Notes under the pieces: generated by a model
Told to the model about the DNA's origin: nothing
Database searches by the model: none
The model's input: only the letters and a program-made list of their open reading frames with translations
DNA from: Amblyornis subalaris
Lineage: Eukaryota; Chordata; Aves; Passeriformes; Ptilonorhynchidae
Length of the DNA: 64,000 bases
Direction of reading: 5' to 3'
Assembly (NCBI GenBank): GCA_018881555.1
Contig: JACAXG010000018.1
Coordinates: forward strand, 5,269,634-5,333,633
Shown: piece by piece, positions 1 through 12,433 of the stretch
How positions within the stretch are numbered: the stretch's first letter is position 1
Layout: the number at the start of each line of letters is the position of its first letter
Program-made: the position numbers and the translations under genes

Positions 1-829
1 GGAGCACAGACTTTTAACAAAAAAGCCTATTTATATGTTTTTTGCAGTAAGGTATCATAGGGTTAAAAAACCTAGGTAAGTTGTTCCATTTATTTTGAAA
101 AGTGTATTACAATGATTAATTTAAGAAACTGCCCTCAATTTCCAGCTTCAGAGTGTTGTTTTGCTTTTGTCTGTAACCTTCTAGAATTTTCATCTCTATT
201 TTAGTTCTCGTATACCAGGACTAAGTAACCTCCTCTGATAAGAAAACAGATGGAGATCTCAGATTCTCTCATTGCAAAGCATATTTTTTAAAAAATATTT
301 TAACCATTCTTTTTTATTCCCTCCAACACTCTCCAAAGTATTATCTTTCTTGAAATGTGTGTGCCAAAACAGAACTCAATGTCTCATTAGATTTTCATCA
401 GACCCCCAAAATAATATCATTTTCCTGTCCTTCACTTGAGACTTCCCCATTTGATATATTGAAACATCACATTTGTTTCCCTACTGTGTTAGGTGGCAGC
501 TCACCTTTTGCTGATTATTTACCAGAAATCAAAGCCTTTTAAAGCCACAGCTTCCCACAACAGAGTCTCCATTTTCCAAACACTGGCTTTGTCCCTTATT
601 CATCTCCATTTGACCATACTACAACACACATCGGCCACTTCCACTTATCTAAACAACCAATCTGAGATCATTGTTTATCAAGGATCTGTCATGTTCATCT
701 TCAGCCACTTTCCCCTACCTGTAATACTTATGAATTATACAAATTTTCTTTCCAAAACAGTGTCATCAAACAACAAGTTATTTTTCTGCTATATCAAAGT
801 CTGTCAGTTAACTGTGAAGCAGATGCAGT
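1..829. other. Unique AT-rich DNA, no gene seen
   Basis: No recognisable coding or RNA gene. Open frames here (up to 112 codons) have unremarkable composition and no family motif that I recognise. A strong-looking acceptor (T-run then GCAG, ending near 47) and donor (CTAG then GTAAGT, from 76) bracket only 28 bases. By itself that is within chance in AT-rich DNA. Confidence 0.6.
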
Positions 830-894
830 AAAGCTCTTGGCACATGCTTAAACCTTAAGCACTTTACTCACACTAATGTTAAGTACTTTGTTGC
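830..894. repeat. Remnant of an old palindromic interspersed repeat
   Basis: The stretch contains CACATGCTTAA, then CTTAAGCAC, then ACTCAC, then GTTAAGTACTTTG. These resemble the two arms of an amniote palindromic repeat whose arms carry AGCACATGCTTAA and its complement. The central part of the element appears deleted. The resemblance is recalled rather than computed, so the family is left unnamed. Confidence 0.4.
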
Positions 895-2935
895 CTGCAA
901 ACCCAGGACTCAGCTATAGAAAGGAAATCAAATACACTAGCACAATCGATCTGTATAGCCAGGATTCTAGGTTTGGCATGTCATTCAGACATTTTAGGGT
1001 AGCCAGCAATAATGTTTAATACAAACAGAAAAAGCTGAGCTCAGACTGAGAAACAATTCACTGAAACAGTGAAACCTGTGTATAGAAAGTGTTTGGATTC
1101 TTTTATCTCATCCTTGTATTTTGTAAAACACTTGTACATGGAAAAGCTGGGTTTTAGACAATAAAATACTTCTCGCTTTGGACATTTTTTTAAAATTCAC
1201 TCTACTTAGACAGGAAAGGTCACAGCCACTGTGCTTGCACTGTGCTTGGGGGGATTAATCCCCCTATCTGGATTTGTATTTGATGATATAGTTTTGGTTT
1301 AGAAGAGAACATTATTGGGAAAATCTCCATACCCTCACATCTTCCCACCTGCTGCCCTCCCCACTCCCAGCTCAAAATTTTTATTCTTATGATGATAATT
1401 GGATTTTAAAAGAAAGACCATTGTTGTGAGTTCATGTCACTCCCTCAAATACTTTGAAAGAAAAGAAAAACAAAGCAAAAAGGGAAATCTGTACAAATTT
1501 AGCATAGTTATCCTGTTTCAACTGCTAACATGCTGGATGCTATCTTAAGGGATACTGCTTAGTTTTTCCTTCAAACTTGTCTTTTCATAAACAGAAGGAC
1601 AAATTTTTTTCAAACCTGTCATAACTTAAACCATCACATATCTTGTATACACACATCAATAGAATTTTCTGTTGTCTCTATCAGAGGCTAAAGCATTGGT
1701 CAAACTATGACTGGAGTACTGTAGGAATATCGATTAGCTCACACTTGTACACTGAATTAAGAATTGCAGTTCACAGATAGAGATTCAGCAGCACATCCAG
1801 ACTAAATCCAAGGTATTTTTGTGTTTGTCATCACATGCTCTAGATATTTTTAGTTTTATTCAAGTTCCTCTGAAAGGAGGTACAATGTAAGTGCTGCTTT
1901 CTATGGACCACCTTTAAAGCAAGGGCATAGAGCATTACTTCATCTTCCATTATGTATATCACACATTTCTAAATGTGATATCTATGTAATGTAAGCTGCT
2001 AAATACATCCTCATTTGCATATATGTAGAGTGAGATTTGCTGCTACTTCCACAGCTAGCTAATGCCGCATCTTAGTGGTATTACACAGAAGATGTAAATT
2101 GGGGAATCCCTGATTTATCTTACACAGCAGAAAAAAAGCAGCATTTACAATTATTTAGGTTTTGAAATCTGTAATATGGGGATAATGGCAGGGAAAAAAT
2201 GGGCTGGATGCATTTTTTCAAATGACTCATGTGAGATAAAATAAATTCCCATGTTATTTTATGTTTTTAGGGTATTAATTTTACTTGGGTCACAGGAAAA
2301 CAGCTACACTTTCATTAATGAAATGCTCTTAGGCCAATTTCCATTTGTATGCAAGCAACATCATCAGGTTTAGTACATGCACACAGTCGTACATACTTAT
2401 ACCGATATCTGCATGAGAAGAAAGCGAANAGGCTGTTGATTTATTACACACAAATTGAATGAATAAGATAACATTTTATTAGCAAGATACCATTATAAAA
2501 ATGACTATAAATGGATACAATACAATACAAGTGGTATATTGCCTTATCAGAAAATCTACTGTAAGTTAGGACCTGGTACATGTTGTAATAAAAAGATAAT
2601 TAAAAGTATTGAATCACAGAACCATACCAAGAAATAGCCCAGTAACAAGAAGAGCCATTAGTGAAACAGTATATACTGCCAACTAGGTTCAAAAAAGACT
2701 GAAAAGGGAACCCAATTTTTAAGGAAGCGTAAAATAAATCTAAAGTCCAGGCAGTAAAAGAATAAGGAAGTGGAGTATTTTTCTGACTGTCTCTAAAACA
2801 GACTAGAAAATTACTTGACACAAGGGTTTCTTGTTCGAGGATTTTATCTCATACCTTTAGTGAGTGTATTTCTGGTAAGGTAATATTCACACTCTTCAAC
2901 TGTTGTAATATACCTGTAGAAATATTTCAGAGGGC
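895..2935. other. Unique non-coding DNA
   Basis: About 2 kb of AT-rich sequence with many short A and T runs and stops in all frames. I see no repeat family, RNA gene or coding signal in it. Confidence 0.6.
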
Positions 2936-3023
2936 TTTTTGGTGGGTTTTTTGGTTTGGGTTTTGTTTTGTTTTTTGGTTGGTTTAGTTTTTTTGGTTTG
3001 TTTTTTTTTGGGGGGGGTGGTGG
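2936..3023. repeat. T/G-rich low-complexity tract
   Basis: The plus strand is almost purely T and G for about 85 bases. It is built from irregular runs such as GGTTTTG and ends in nine Ts followed by a run of eight Gs. It is degenerate simple sequence. The open frame through it (a 123-codon ORF from 2939) is an artefact of the missing A bases and codes for nothing recognisable. Confidence 0.75.
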
Positions 3024-3822
3024 TTTATGAACATCTCTGTCTAGCTTTGGAAATAAACACTGTCTCCTGGTCCTCAGCCCTCCCCCTTTCCCCTCAGGTC
3101 AACTGCTTCCCCCCNCTCCCCTTGGTCAGTTTAATATGGAGATGCTGCCTGAGCCTTGTTGTACAGAATAAGCACACCACATTTTCTCCTGGGAGTTGGT
3201 TCATGCAAAACACTGCCCTGCTGAGAGAGTGGAAATTTACCCATAAGACATTCTTCCAGCAGCAAGACTCCAGAGGAAACCTGATCAGAATTTTTAAAGA
3301 CATGCCGTGATTTTCTGTATAATTTCTTCAAAGTTTCAGGGAATAAAAATACAAACCAAATGTTTAAGGTTTGTTATTCTTGGTCTTGACCAGAAACAGA
3401 TTGAGATATAGTCTCATTTGGGGATAGAAACTGAGAAGAAGGTAGCAGTGGATCATTTTCCACAGATTTTCTTCTGCTATGTATTCTCCTGCGATTTCTT
3501 TTTGGTTTTTTTTTCCTCCTTCTGACTATCAGTTTATAGTCTCTGCAGCACTTCAGCTGATCAATACACCAGCTCTCCCCCCTTCCACACACAGGCAGAA
3601 TCTTACTTGCTTTAAGACAGGCCAGTGGTATTTGCAAAATAAAAAACATTTATTTTTACTACTTAAGTTTGTATCACTGATTTATTAAGGAATTATACCT
3701 GCAAGTAACATAGAANATAAGAAAAGTGATAAATTTTAAGCTGTTATTTCTTAAACACCCCTGGAAAATTGTGCAGGAGAGTAGTGAATTTAAAATCTCT
3801 TAAGAAAGAAACCTTTAATTTT
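3024..3822. other. Unique non-coding DNA
   Basis: Mixed-composition sequence with one ambiguous base near 3115 and one at 3716. The overlapping open frames on both strands between 3094 and 3688 have no family motif and are read as chance. Confidence 0.55.
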
Positions 3823-3880
3823 GGGCCTGATCCAAAGTCCAATGAATGCTCCTCCTTGCTTCAGTGTGACTTGAACCAGG
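3823..3880. repeat. Imperfect palindromic repeat remnant
   Basis: The left arm GGGCCTGATCCAAAGTCCA and the right arm CTTCAGTGTGACTTGAACC form an imperfect inverted repeat around a short loop. The arms match the well-known amniote palindromic repeat whose ends read GGGCCTGATCC with a near-complementary partner. It is a decayed short copy with no coding capacity. Confidence 0.55.
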
Positions 3881-5382
3881 TTTTTATTGTTTAATCTTAC
3901 CCTGATCGATCTCAGCAGCACAGCTCCCACAATCTTTTATTATCATAATAAATTTAACTTTTATGTTTTTATAGTATCTAAAAGTTGCAACTAGGGTAGG
4001 ATCCAGTATGCCAAGTACTATTTTTTAGTACTCCTTTTTAAATGAAAGCCCCTTCCTTCAGAGGTTTCAGTTGTTAAGTCAGTTTGCAGATGACACAGCC
4101 CCCAGTTGCACATCAGGCAATGCTGGCATGATCAGACCTGATGAATCAGTGAAGTTAGCCAGGTGAAAAACGACTTTGCAGAACTAAACTTTTCTATAAC
4201 AACATCTTTAGGAGAGGAAACACATCTCACTTTTAATCTTAAACAAACAAGCATCCCTAAATAAGATATAATACCAGAAACTTTCTTTTCTCCCTTCACT
4301 TCCTGCAGTGGTAGGGAGATTGTTTTACCATTCTCTGCAGCAGGACTGAGACACTACGTATATTCTGGTGACAGGTTTTTAAAATTATATTAAAAGTGGA
4401 TCCAGGAGTCACAAAAATGATGCGAGGGAAGGAGAATTTAACAACAAGAGTTCAAATTTGGTGGTTTTAGATTAGCAAAAGAAGATTGAGATGTGATTAC
4501 AACAGTTGAGCACCTTAAAAGAAGAAATCACCAAGCTGCAAATGGCTTCTAAATTCTGCAGAAACAGATGGAACAGGGAACCATGACTGGAATTTATATC
4601 CAGATAAAACAAATATGGAAAGTACACTTGTAACAATGACAGCAAAAGATTCTTGGAAGTATGACAGAAGTGGTGGATTCCCCGTGTCCTGATAAATTTG
4701 AATCAGAATCAACTAGAAAATCAATGCTAGAAAACAAAACTAGGATAATTGCAGAGATAATCAGTGAAATTCTGTGGCCTAGATATAAGACATCTAACTA
4801 CACTATTGATGACTGTAAAGATCCGAATAACTACTTGTTCAGATGAAAAGACGAAAATTTTTAATTCATTTTGGTACTAAGAAACTTACATTTCTGCTAA
4901 AAAGTTTCTATTTTGGAGAAACAAGCTCTTGGGGCACATGTATATATCAGCTCCTGTAGGATAACTGGTACTTCACTCCAAACCTCATTCTTTGAACTCA
5001 TCATTATTAGTCTATTTTTTAATTCCACTCCCATAGTTACTTCACATTTCTGACTATTCATTGGCCACACATCACTTTGTTCCCCTGTCTGTAGTGAGAT
5101 ACTATCTAGCCTGGGGTAAGTATTTTATCTTGCCCAAGTGTCCAGCTATACAATAATGCAAGCATAAAATCAGGAATCACAAATGATGAATAAAAAGCAC
5201 ATTCAAGACACATCTAACTGCTGTAATGAAGTAAAATTACTCCAGATGAACTATAAATAGTCCAGGTACAATTTGATCACTGCCATTATTCTGAGATGTA
5301 CACATACTATTCCAGTCTACTGCAGTCTCCTCCACAAGCAAACCCAGAACCTGGTAGAATCATTGAGATGCTGAATCAGACC

Positions 5383-5427
5383 AGCTTGAATCACAGCTGG
5401 AGGATTAGCCTGAATCACAGGTGGAGA
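5383..5427. repeat. Two-copy 24-bp period tandem duplication
   Basis: AGCTTGAATCACAGCTGGAGG at 5383 recurs with three substitutions at 5407 as AGCCTGAATCACAGGTGGAGA. It is a small replication-slippage product in otherwise unique sequence. Confidence 0.7.
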
Positions 5428-8400
5428 CTGTTTTAACTGGGTGGGACCAATTCCAGTATTACATGCTGCATTGTAATGAAACTTAATGAGGGTTGGGGGA
5501 GAATTTAAGCATTCCTGGGACCTGGTGGTCTAACATTTCTCTGTCTCAGGGGCATGTACAATGTCATTCACTTAGTCACCTAAAAGTAAATATAACTCTC
5601 TATTCTTTCATATGATAATGCAGAAAGACAAGCATTATGACTATTTTATGTCTCTAAGCTTAGCACAACACTTACACACTTTGTTCTCTCTGCTCACTGT
5701 GTTCCACATTTACCGCAAAATAGTAACAAGACACAGGTTAATAATCAAGGACAATAATTTTAAACGGGCATTTTTACTATGGTTAGTTTCCAGAAAGACA
5801 CAGTCCTCTCTCATTCACACCACTCCTCTGTGTTTTGATGGAGAGGCACTCTACCTTTGCATGGTTTGAATTCCTCCTGATGGTATGCTCTACTTCAACT
5901 TATGAAAAACCTTTAACACAAAGCACAAGTCCCTCACAATTGGCCCTTTTACCTAACATCTATGTATATTTCTGTCATTTTGTGCCTGTGGGTGGAGGTC
6001 TCATCTTTTTGAAACTTTTACTCTGGCTACTCGAAACATTCACCTGCTGATCCTCAGAACATTGTGAGCAGCCTTCTGTTCTTCTCATGAAGTCTGAACA
6101 AAATTCATTACAAAACTAGAACACAGAGAAGATGTAACCTATTGGTATTTATGCTCAGTTTCAAGATTTTTGCTTTCCAGTCTTCCAAAAATCACACTTC
6201 ATAGAGATTCTACAGCTACTTGTGATCAATTTAAAGTGTTCCATTCTTTTATCCACACATACAGTAAAACGTTCCTTAAGTTAGCGAGAAAAAATTAACC
6301 TGGAACAGTGGTCCAGCTATTAAGGTCTATGAACAGATGTTCTGTCAACACATAAAATATTCCATATCTTCTGAAAATTCTGGTAGTACGGACCTTTCTA
6401 GACTATCTTATATAGAAACCATGAACCTACAACAATCCATGCCACCACTGGAACCCTCCCTTTTTCTGTAAAATGCCTGATGCTAGGCACAAAAGCCACA
6501 CATACAGAGCAGGTTTCTGATCAAGAACATAAAGTAAACAAGTCACTCCTAAAACAAAGATGTCGGTATTGAATGGTATGACTCTTCTGCTCCATTCAGC
6601 TTGAGGAGAAATAGATGTCTCTCAGTGAGCCAGAAAGCTTGCATGCCAAATGAGCAGCTAACACAGCTTAAACAACAAGGAATGCTTGGCAAAGGCACGT
6701 GTTGCAATTCATGCACTTCTTGGGACTTGAGGAATTGTGTTCAGCAAAACACTTTCAATAAATCCACTTTTTCCCTAGACCTTAAAATTTCCTCTTGAGC
6801 ATGGAAGAGCTTGCCTCTTTTTCGTTTCTTTTATTTTTAAAGCAAGAATAGTGATTTTAAAATTATGTCTGTAAGTGGGGACCAGGACAGTGATTCAGAA
6901 GGGGAATACACAGCATCTTCTTGGAAACTGGTGTACAGAATTTTATTCTACTGTGCATATCCATGGATCTTCTTTCCAACAACACCACAATGAGTAAGAA
7001 TATGTGACAGTAATCTTGTGAAGAGCAAATGACCATGGGCTTTTCTCTAGTGCTAAGATAACTTGCACATGGACAAGAAACATTATTACTTTGACTCCAG
7101 ATGTCACACCTCTTACAGCTTCAGATAAAGGTCCCAAAATAAAGAATACAGTAGCCTCAAATTCCTTAAACATTGCTATGTATGAAGATACATAGAAATC
7201 TTGGACCAGAAGATATTTTGATTTCCAAACACTGTCCTAGTGAGCAAGGAAATCCACTGTTCATTAGTTACTGTGTACATAGAGTATGGATGACGAAAGT
7301 GTAGTGATTTGAAAGTGTAAGCCTGAGTATAGAGCCTAAACTCTTCTTTAGATTGTATACATTGGACAGCAGCCATGCCTTGGCAGTGAGCAGTGTGTAT
7401 TGCATGTAACAGAGTACAGCCGCGGGGATCAAGTAACCATAATCATATGGAAAACATGTGTTTTATTTGCATTACAAAAGCAAGATCCACCATGAATCCA
7501 CTGGCTTAAAAGCTCTTCACAGATAGTGGAAGGCAAAGGAAATAAGAAAGCTGGCTAGCAGTTCCTTCGAGATACCTCTATTTCTGTATAAGTTCATTCT
7601 AATAGAGAAAAATAGATATCAAGCATGTATATCTATGCCTCTCTATAACAAAAGATATAAAAATTTATTTGATTATTACTATCAGATCATTCCGTTTGAA
7701 AATTTCCTTACAAATTCGTGCTTACATTAAAATTTTACACCAAGCCATACAGCCCAATATAAAATGCATCAATTAGCTATGGCATTTGTGTGCCACACTA
7801 ATAGTTAGAATATAAAAATACTTGTAGTGCATGAATTAGACGGATAGCAGAGATGTAAATTTACATAGAAGTTTGCCCAAAATTTGCAAGTTAAAAAAAA
7901 ATCTTAAGTTATTTAATTTCCATTAATGAGCATGAGAAAGTATGCCATTGGAAGAAAACCTTTCTAAAAGCAAAGAGCAATTATGCTTCATGCTCAAAAG
8001 ACCACAGATTCCACATAAAACTCACAATGCGCCGCCAATTATTTGGAGTTCAAATTCCCTTACTGTAGCAATTGAAACAATCTCAAAGAGTGCAAAAATT
8101 ACCGAGTTGAAAAATCCATTCTTTAAAGTTTATGTGCATTCATTTTGCACATAAACGATCTTAAAATATTTCAGAAGGTGCTGTACTTTTTAGTTTTAAA
8201 AGTAAAAATAACATCTATCACTTTAGTAACACTGTTAGACATCTTTTAAATAGATATTTAACAGAATTACAGACATGTTGGAGAAGATAGCTTATATTCA
8301 GTGAAAAGGCTACTGTAGTGCATTAGTCTTTAGATAAAGTAATAGGATCTTTTCCATGTATTAACGATCCTCCATACAAAAGATTTCTTAAAACTTTTTA

Positions 8401-11226
8401 AACAGCTTTATCAAGTCAAGGTTACAAAGCACAAGTGGGTAGCTAAATGATACATGGTTACTGAGAAAGGTATTGCCTGAATCCATTTTGATTGCTTTAG
8501 GAAAAAGAGGAATTTGCAAGGTTTGCGTCTTTAAAACTAAAGTATATTTTAAAATTTACAATAGCATAACAAAGTGAAAGATAGTCCTGTAGTGCAGGTT
8601 TTTTTTTACTATCTCACTTGCTTCTTTAGCAGACCGATACGATTTAAGCTGCAATACATTGATTTGTCCCTTCTGACATGATCACAGAGACCAGCACCAC
8701 ACTAAAACCTCCAGAATTTGTTGCTGACTTTCCATTTGTAGCTCTGGTAATTGCAAAGTCTAGCAAAGGCAAACCTAATTTTATGCTATAAATAACTGTT
8801 TTAAAAGCAGTATTTACTTAAAATGCAGAGATATATTCTATTCCAGTCAAATTCCTGCTGATAGAAATAACAGCTGTATATTTAGGAAGGTGGCTACATG
8901 TACATATATATAGCTTCTAGCATTTGCACATCCATGTGCACAGTTATCTACCCAACATCCATCATCCCACCAATGGTTCAAGTACTACTAAATATGTGTT
9001 GGCTTCTGGTTCCCACTTCTTTGTCTTAATCAAGAGTGTCCAAAAAGACTTGTACACCTACATCTACAATTTGTCCATTTCTCTGGTTCAAATTTCAAAT
9101 CACTCAGGATCAGGAAATATAAACCCAGGCGTTTGGCAAGGTACCCAAAAGTAATAGGAAAAAATATGTTGTGTGGAACAAACGATGAATCAGACTTTTA
9201 TTCATTTTTCTGCAAGGTTTGTAGCAAATAAATGAGCCTTTCTTTTTGGTGCTACCACAGCATAAAAAGAGAATCACTGGAACATGCTGGAATAGCCATA
9301 AAAAGTGAATAAAAAATAGCAAGAATGGCTCTCAAATGCCTACATAAAGCTAAGTCAGGGCTATAAAAACTGCTGCATCTAATTCCATAATTTCTTTCTG
9401 CGTTTTCATGCAGTCAGCCATTCTGAATTGTCCTGGAGTTTGCTGTCCAAGGATATTGAAAAAAANCTTATCTAATCCATAATACAAATTTTTTTTTTAT
9501 TATCATTATTTCCTATTGATGTCATCATTGCTAAAAAAGGGTGTTAACTTCAATTAACCAAATAATTACCAGAAGAGGGTGTTCACCATTTTACTTCCCC
9601 TCCCCCGAGAGTTTTTATAGACATACATTTCTTTTGATTTTCTGTACACCCCTGAACAGTTTGTGAATTTTCATTTCTCTCTAAGATATGAATATATTCT
9701 ACTAAGGGATATTATATAAATGAGACCATTATTCAAAATGAGAATCTTCTCTACTAACAGCATCACTATTTGCAGAGTATGGGACAAAATAAATGTCTCC
9801 CATGAGTGACTAAATGCAAAATAAAAAGTAACCACTCAACTTTAATAGTTTAAAAATGCTATTAAACATAATGGCTCTTCAACATTCAAGCAGCACTATG
9901 TTTTAAGTGATCTTCATTTTTAAAGAACTATTTTATTTACATTTGAAATATTGATGGTGCATAAAGTTCTGTTCATGTAGTAATGATAGTCAAAAGTATT
10001 TAAAATAATTGACACAAGACCAAAGCCATGTTTGTTCTATCCCTAGGCTGGGACTCCAGAGCTAAAAATGTAAACATCTGAAAAAATAATAAGAAACACC
10101 TACTCCGCTCTGCACAATTCTTGAAAAAGCATCTGTGACTTTCTTAGTAACTGAAAGGAGAAATATCAAAGCAAAACCTACCAGGTTATTAAGCAATACA
10201 GTAACTCAATCTGGTTTTTTACTGGTCAAGGAGAATTCTGGCTCTGGGTATATGTATCCAGAAATTAACTCTTTAGGTAGCAACCTTATCATCAAAAATC
10301 AGGGATGTAAAGGACCTGTTTCAAAATACCACAAAGATCATGCTTACAGTTAAACAGGTAAAAAGATTGAAAGATTATTTTTAATTTGTGATGCCACATT
10401 TAAAAATAAATTCACATTACTATTTCTTATGTTGCCCAGGATTGAAAGGCAAAATCTTCAGGAGCCAGTACAACAGATTTCCCATACTAATTTGTCACCA
10501 GATATCAAGCCTGGTGGCCATGCCAGCACAGTGTCCATATACTATATTTGCTCTGAGCAACAGCATAATTTGTGGGAAACCAAACAAATACACATGCCCT
10601 TTTAGAGGAAAAAAAAAATAGACTACAGGTCACATTTATGATTCCACAGTTACTAGTGTGCCAGCAGCACACAAAGATGTATGGGCCTCGAGCAGCCTAG
10701 CAAATGATGTGAGGTGGCCAGATCCACAGGATCTGTCTCTCCAGTGAAACATGGAACTGGAAAGAAAGCAGAGCCCATGTGTTGTGAGCATAAACTATAA
10801 ATTATGTAGCCTTAATCCCTCTTTCACTCAGTTGAATTTATCCAAAATTTCTGTATATTTCCATGTCTTCCTGAAGAGCACTCCAGCTTATTGCTTTTCA
10901 ATGTAGACAATTAAAAAAAGAGAATGGTTACATCTGCTTACCAAAACTGTAACTAGCCATAAACACTACAGGCTTTGTAACATGCCAAGAGCATGTGTAA
11001 CCTAGGGAAAATTCTCCAAGTTATACTAGCCTGGATTGGGAGGAAGGACACCAAATTATCAGTCTCTCCAAAATTAGTCAAGAAGCAGATCAAGACATCA
11101 CTTGTTAGGTAAACCACAGAATTGTCATTTATTGACTTTCATTCATTAGTAGCTTTACTTTCTATTTTGTAATCACGAAAATCAAACTCTTAGATCATCC
11201 GGAATAAATGTGTATTTATGTACACG

Positions 11227-11242
11227 TATATATATATATATA
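11227..11242. repeat. (TA)8 microsatellite
   Basis: Eight uninterrupted TA units followed by AATGTATAT. A short simple repeat. Confidence 0.9.
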
Positions 11243-12433
11243 ATGTATATTTATTGTAGAACAAACAGAAGAATTTTCTTTTTCAAACAATAAAGTTTAA
11301 CTGTTAAGCACAATAACTCTAGAATGGTTTTACACTCATGAGTCAAACAAAGAAAGACTTGGAGTCAAGCGTTTTAGAAGCAGGCAACCTCAACAAAATT
11401 AGCACTCTTAGAAGTGCTCTATAGAGCACCAAAAGCATTTTGGGGAATGGGTAATCCAAACACTCAGGCAGAATGAAAAGTTCCCAATGTAATGAGTATA
11501 AGCAGTAAGAGATAGCGACTCACTGTGACTTTGGTACAATCTGCAGTGCTCCTCAGACTTTTTTACATCTACTTATTTTTCATTTGTAAATTTCTTAAGG
11601 CAGCATTTAAAAGATCAGACCAAAAGTGAGACCAATTGTGGTAAACTTTGCACATACAGATAGTTAAAAAACTCCCAAACATGCTTTTCACGGATTTTTG
11701 TGAATTATATAAAGTCACAGGATAGGATAAGGAACAGATTTAAATTACTTGTCCAATATCACACAGCAACACAGTGACAGAGCTTAGAGATAATCCAGAC
11801 ATATATCCGTGTAGCAAACTATTTACTACTTTGCTTCCTATTGCTTACATCCCTTCCTGGTAGGTACTCACCATTTACATGCTTAAACTGCCAGCATTTT
11901 GCTGACAGCTCAGTTGTGTATCTACAATCACATCTGATTTCTGTCCAACCAAAACCGCATCTGGTATTTCCAAGTGGAATAGCTCACAATTAAAACATGT
12001 ACACCCCTAATTTCCATTCCTAAGTGTGTTTTTCTTCCTATAGTGTCACACTCAATACCACAGTATTCTCTGCAGACAAGATCGATACCTCTCCTTGCAC
12101 TGAAGCCCTATCACCTGACATTGTTCTCCCTCAAATCATTTCTACGGTTGTATTTTTCTTTGTTCTAGAAGCAACACCCTTCTCCCATTTCATAAAAGTC
12201 TCCGTATACCATTCACAAGCACAGCGTGTTGTAAAATGCAACCGTGCTTTTTCTGATCTAACTCCTATATACCAGCAACCAGCTCCACTTTTTTTCCCTA
12301 GGATCTGGCCTTTTCTTCAAGTCCTGCACTGCTCTGTTTCCAAGTGCATGCCTCATTCACATCTTCTCTGTTTTGGTTGTCATGGCTACAACACCAGCCT
12401 CACATCCAGGCTTCCTTTTCCCCATTGGAAATT

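Larger units (their letters stand above)
3881..12433. other. 8.5 kb of unique non-coding DNA
   Basis: No gene, RNA gene or clear mobile element recognised. Local items are a 24-bp period duplication near 5383, an eight-unit (TA)n at 11227-11242, and numerous short A and T runs. Open frames of 60 to 142 codons (the longest 12024-12452 plus, running into the CR1 below) have no recognisable motifs. A short bracket of acceptor-like and donor-like sites around 5095-5115 encloses only 21 bases. Confidence 0.55.

Noticed and set aside
4081..4200. Possible LINE reverse-transcriptase trace (GTTTGCAGATGACACAG, like the FADDT core)
   Set aside because: Only the single short word matches. The flanks could not be aligned to CR1 in any frame.
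5095..5115. 21-base segment between a strong acceptor-like and a strong donor-like site (plus strand)
   Set aside because: Too short to test as coding. Such pairs arise by chance in pyrimidine-rich, AT-rich DNA.
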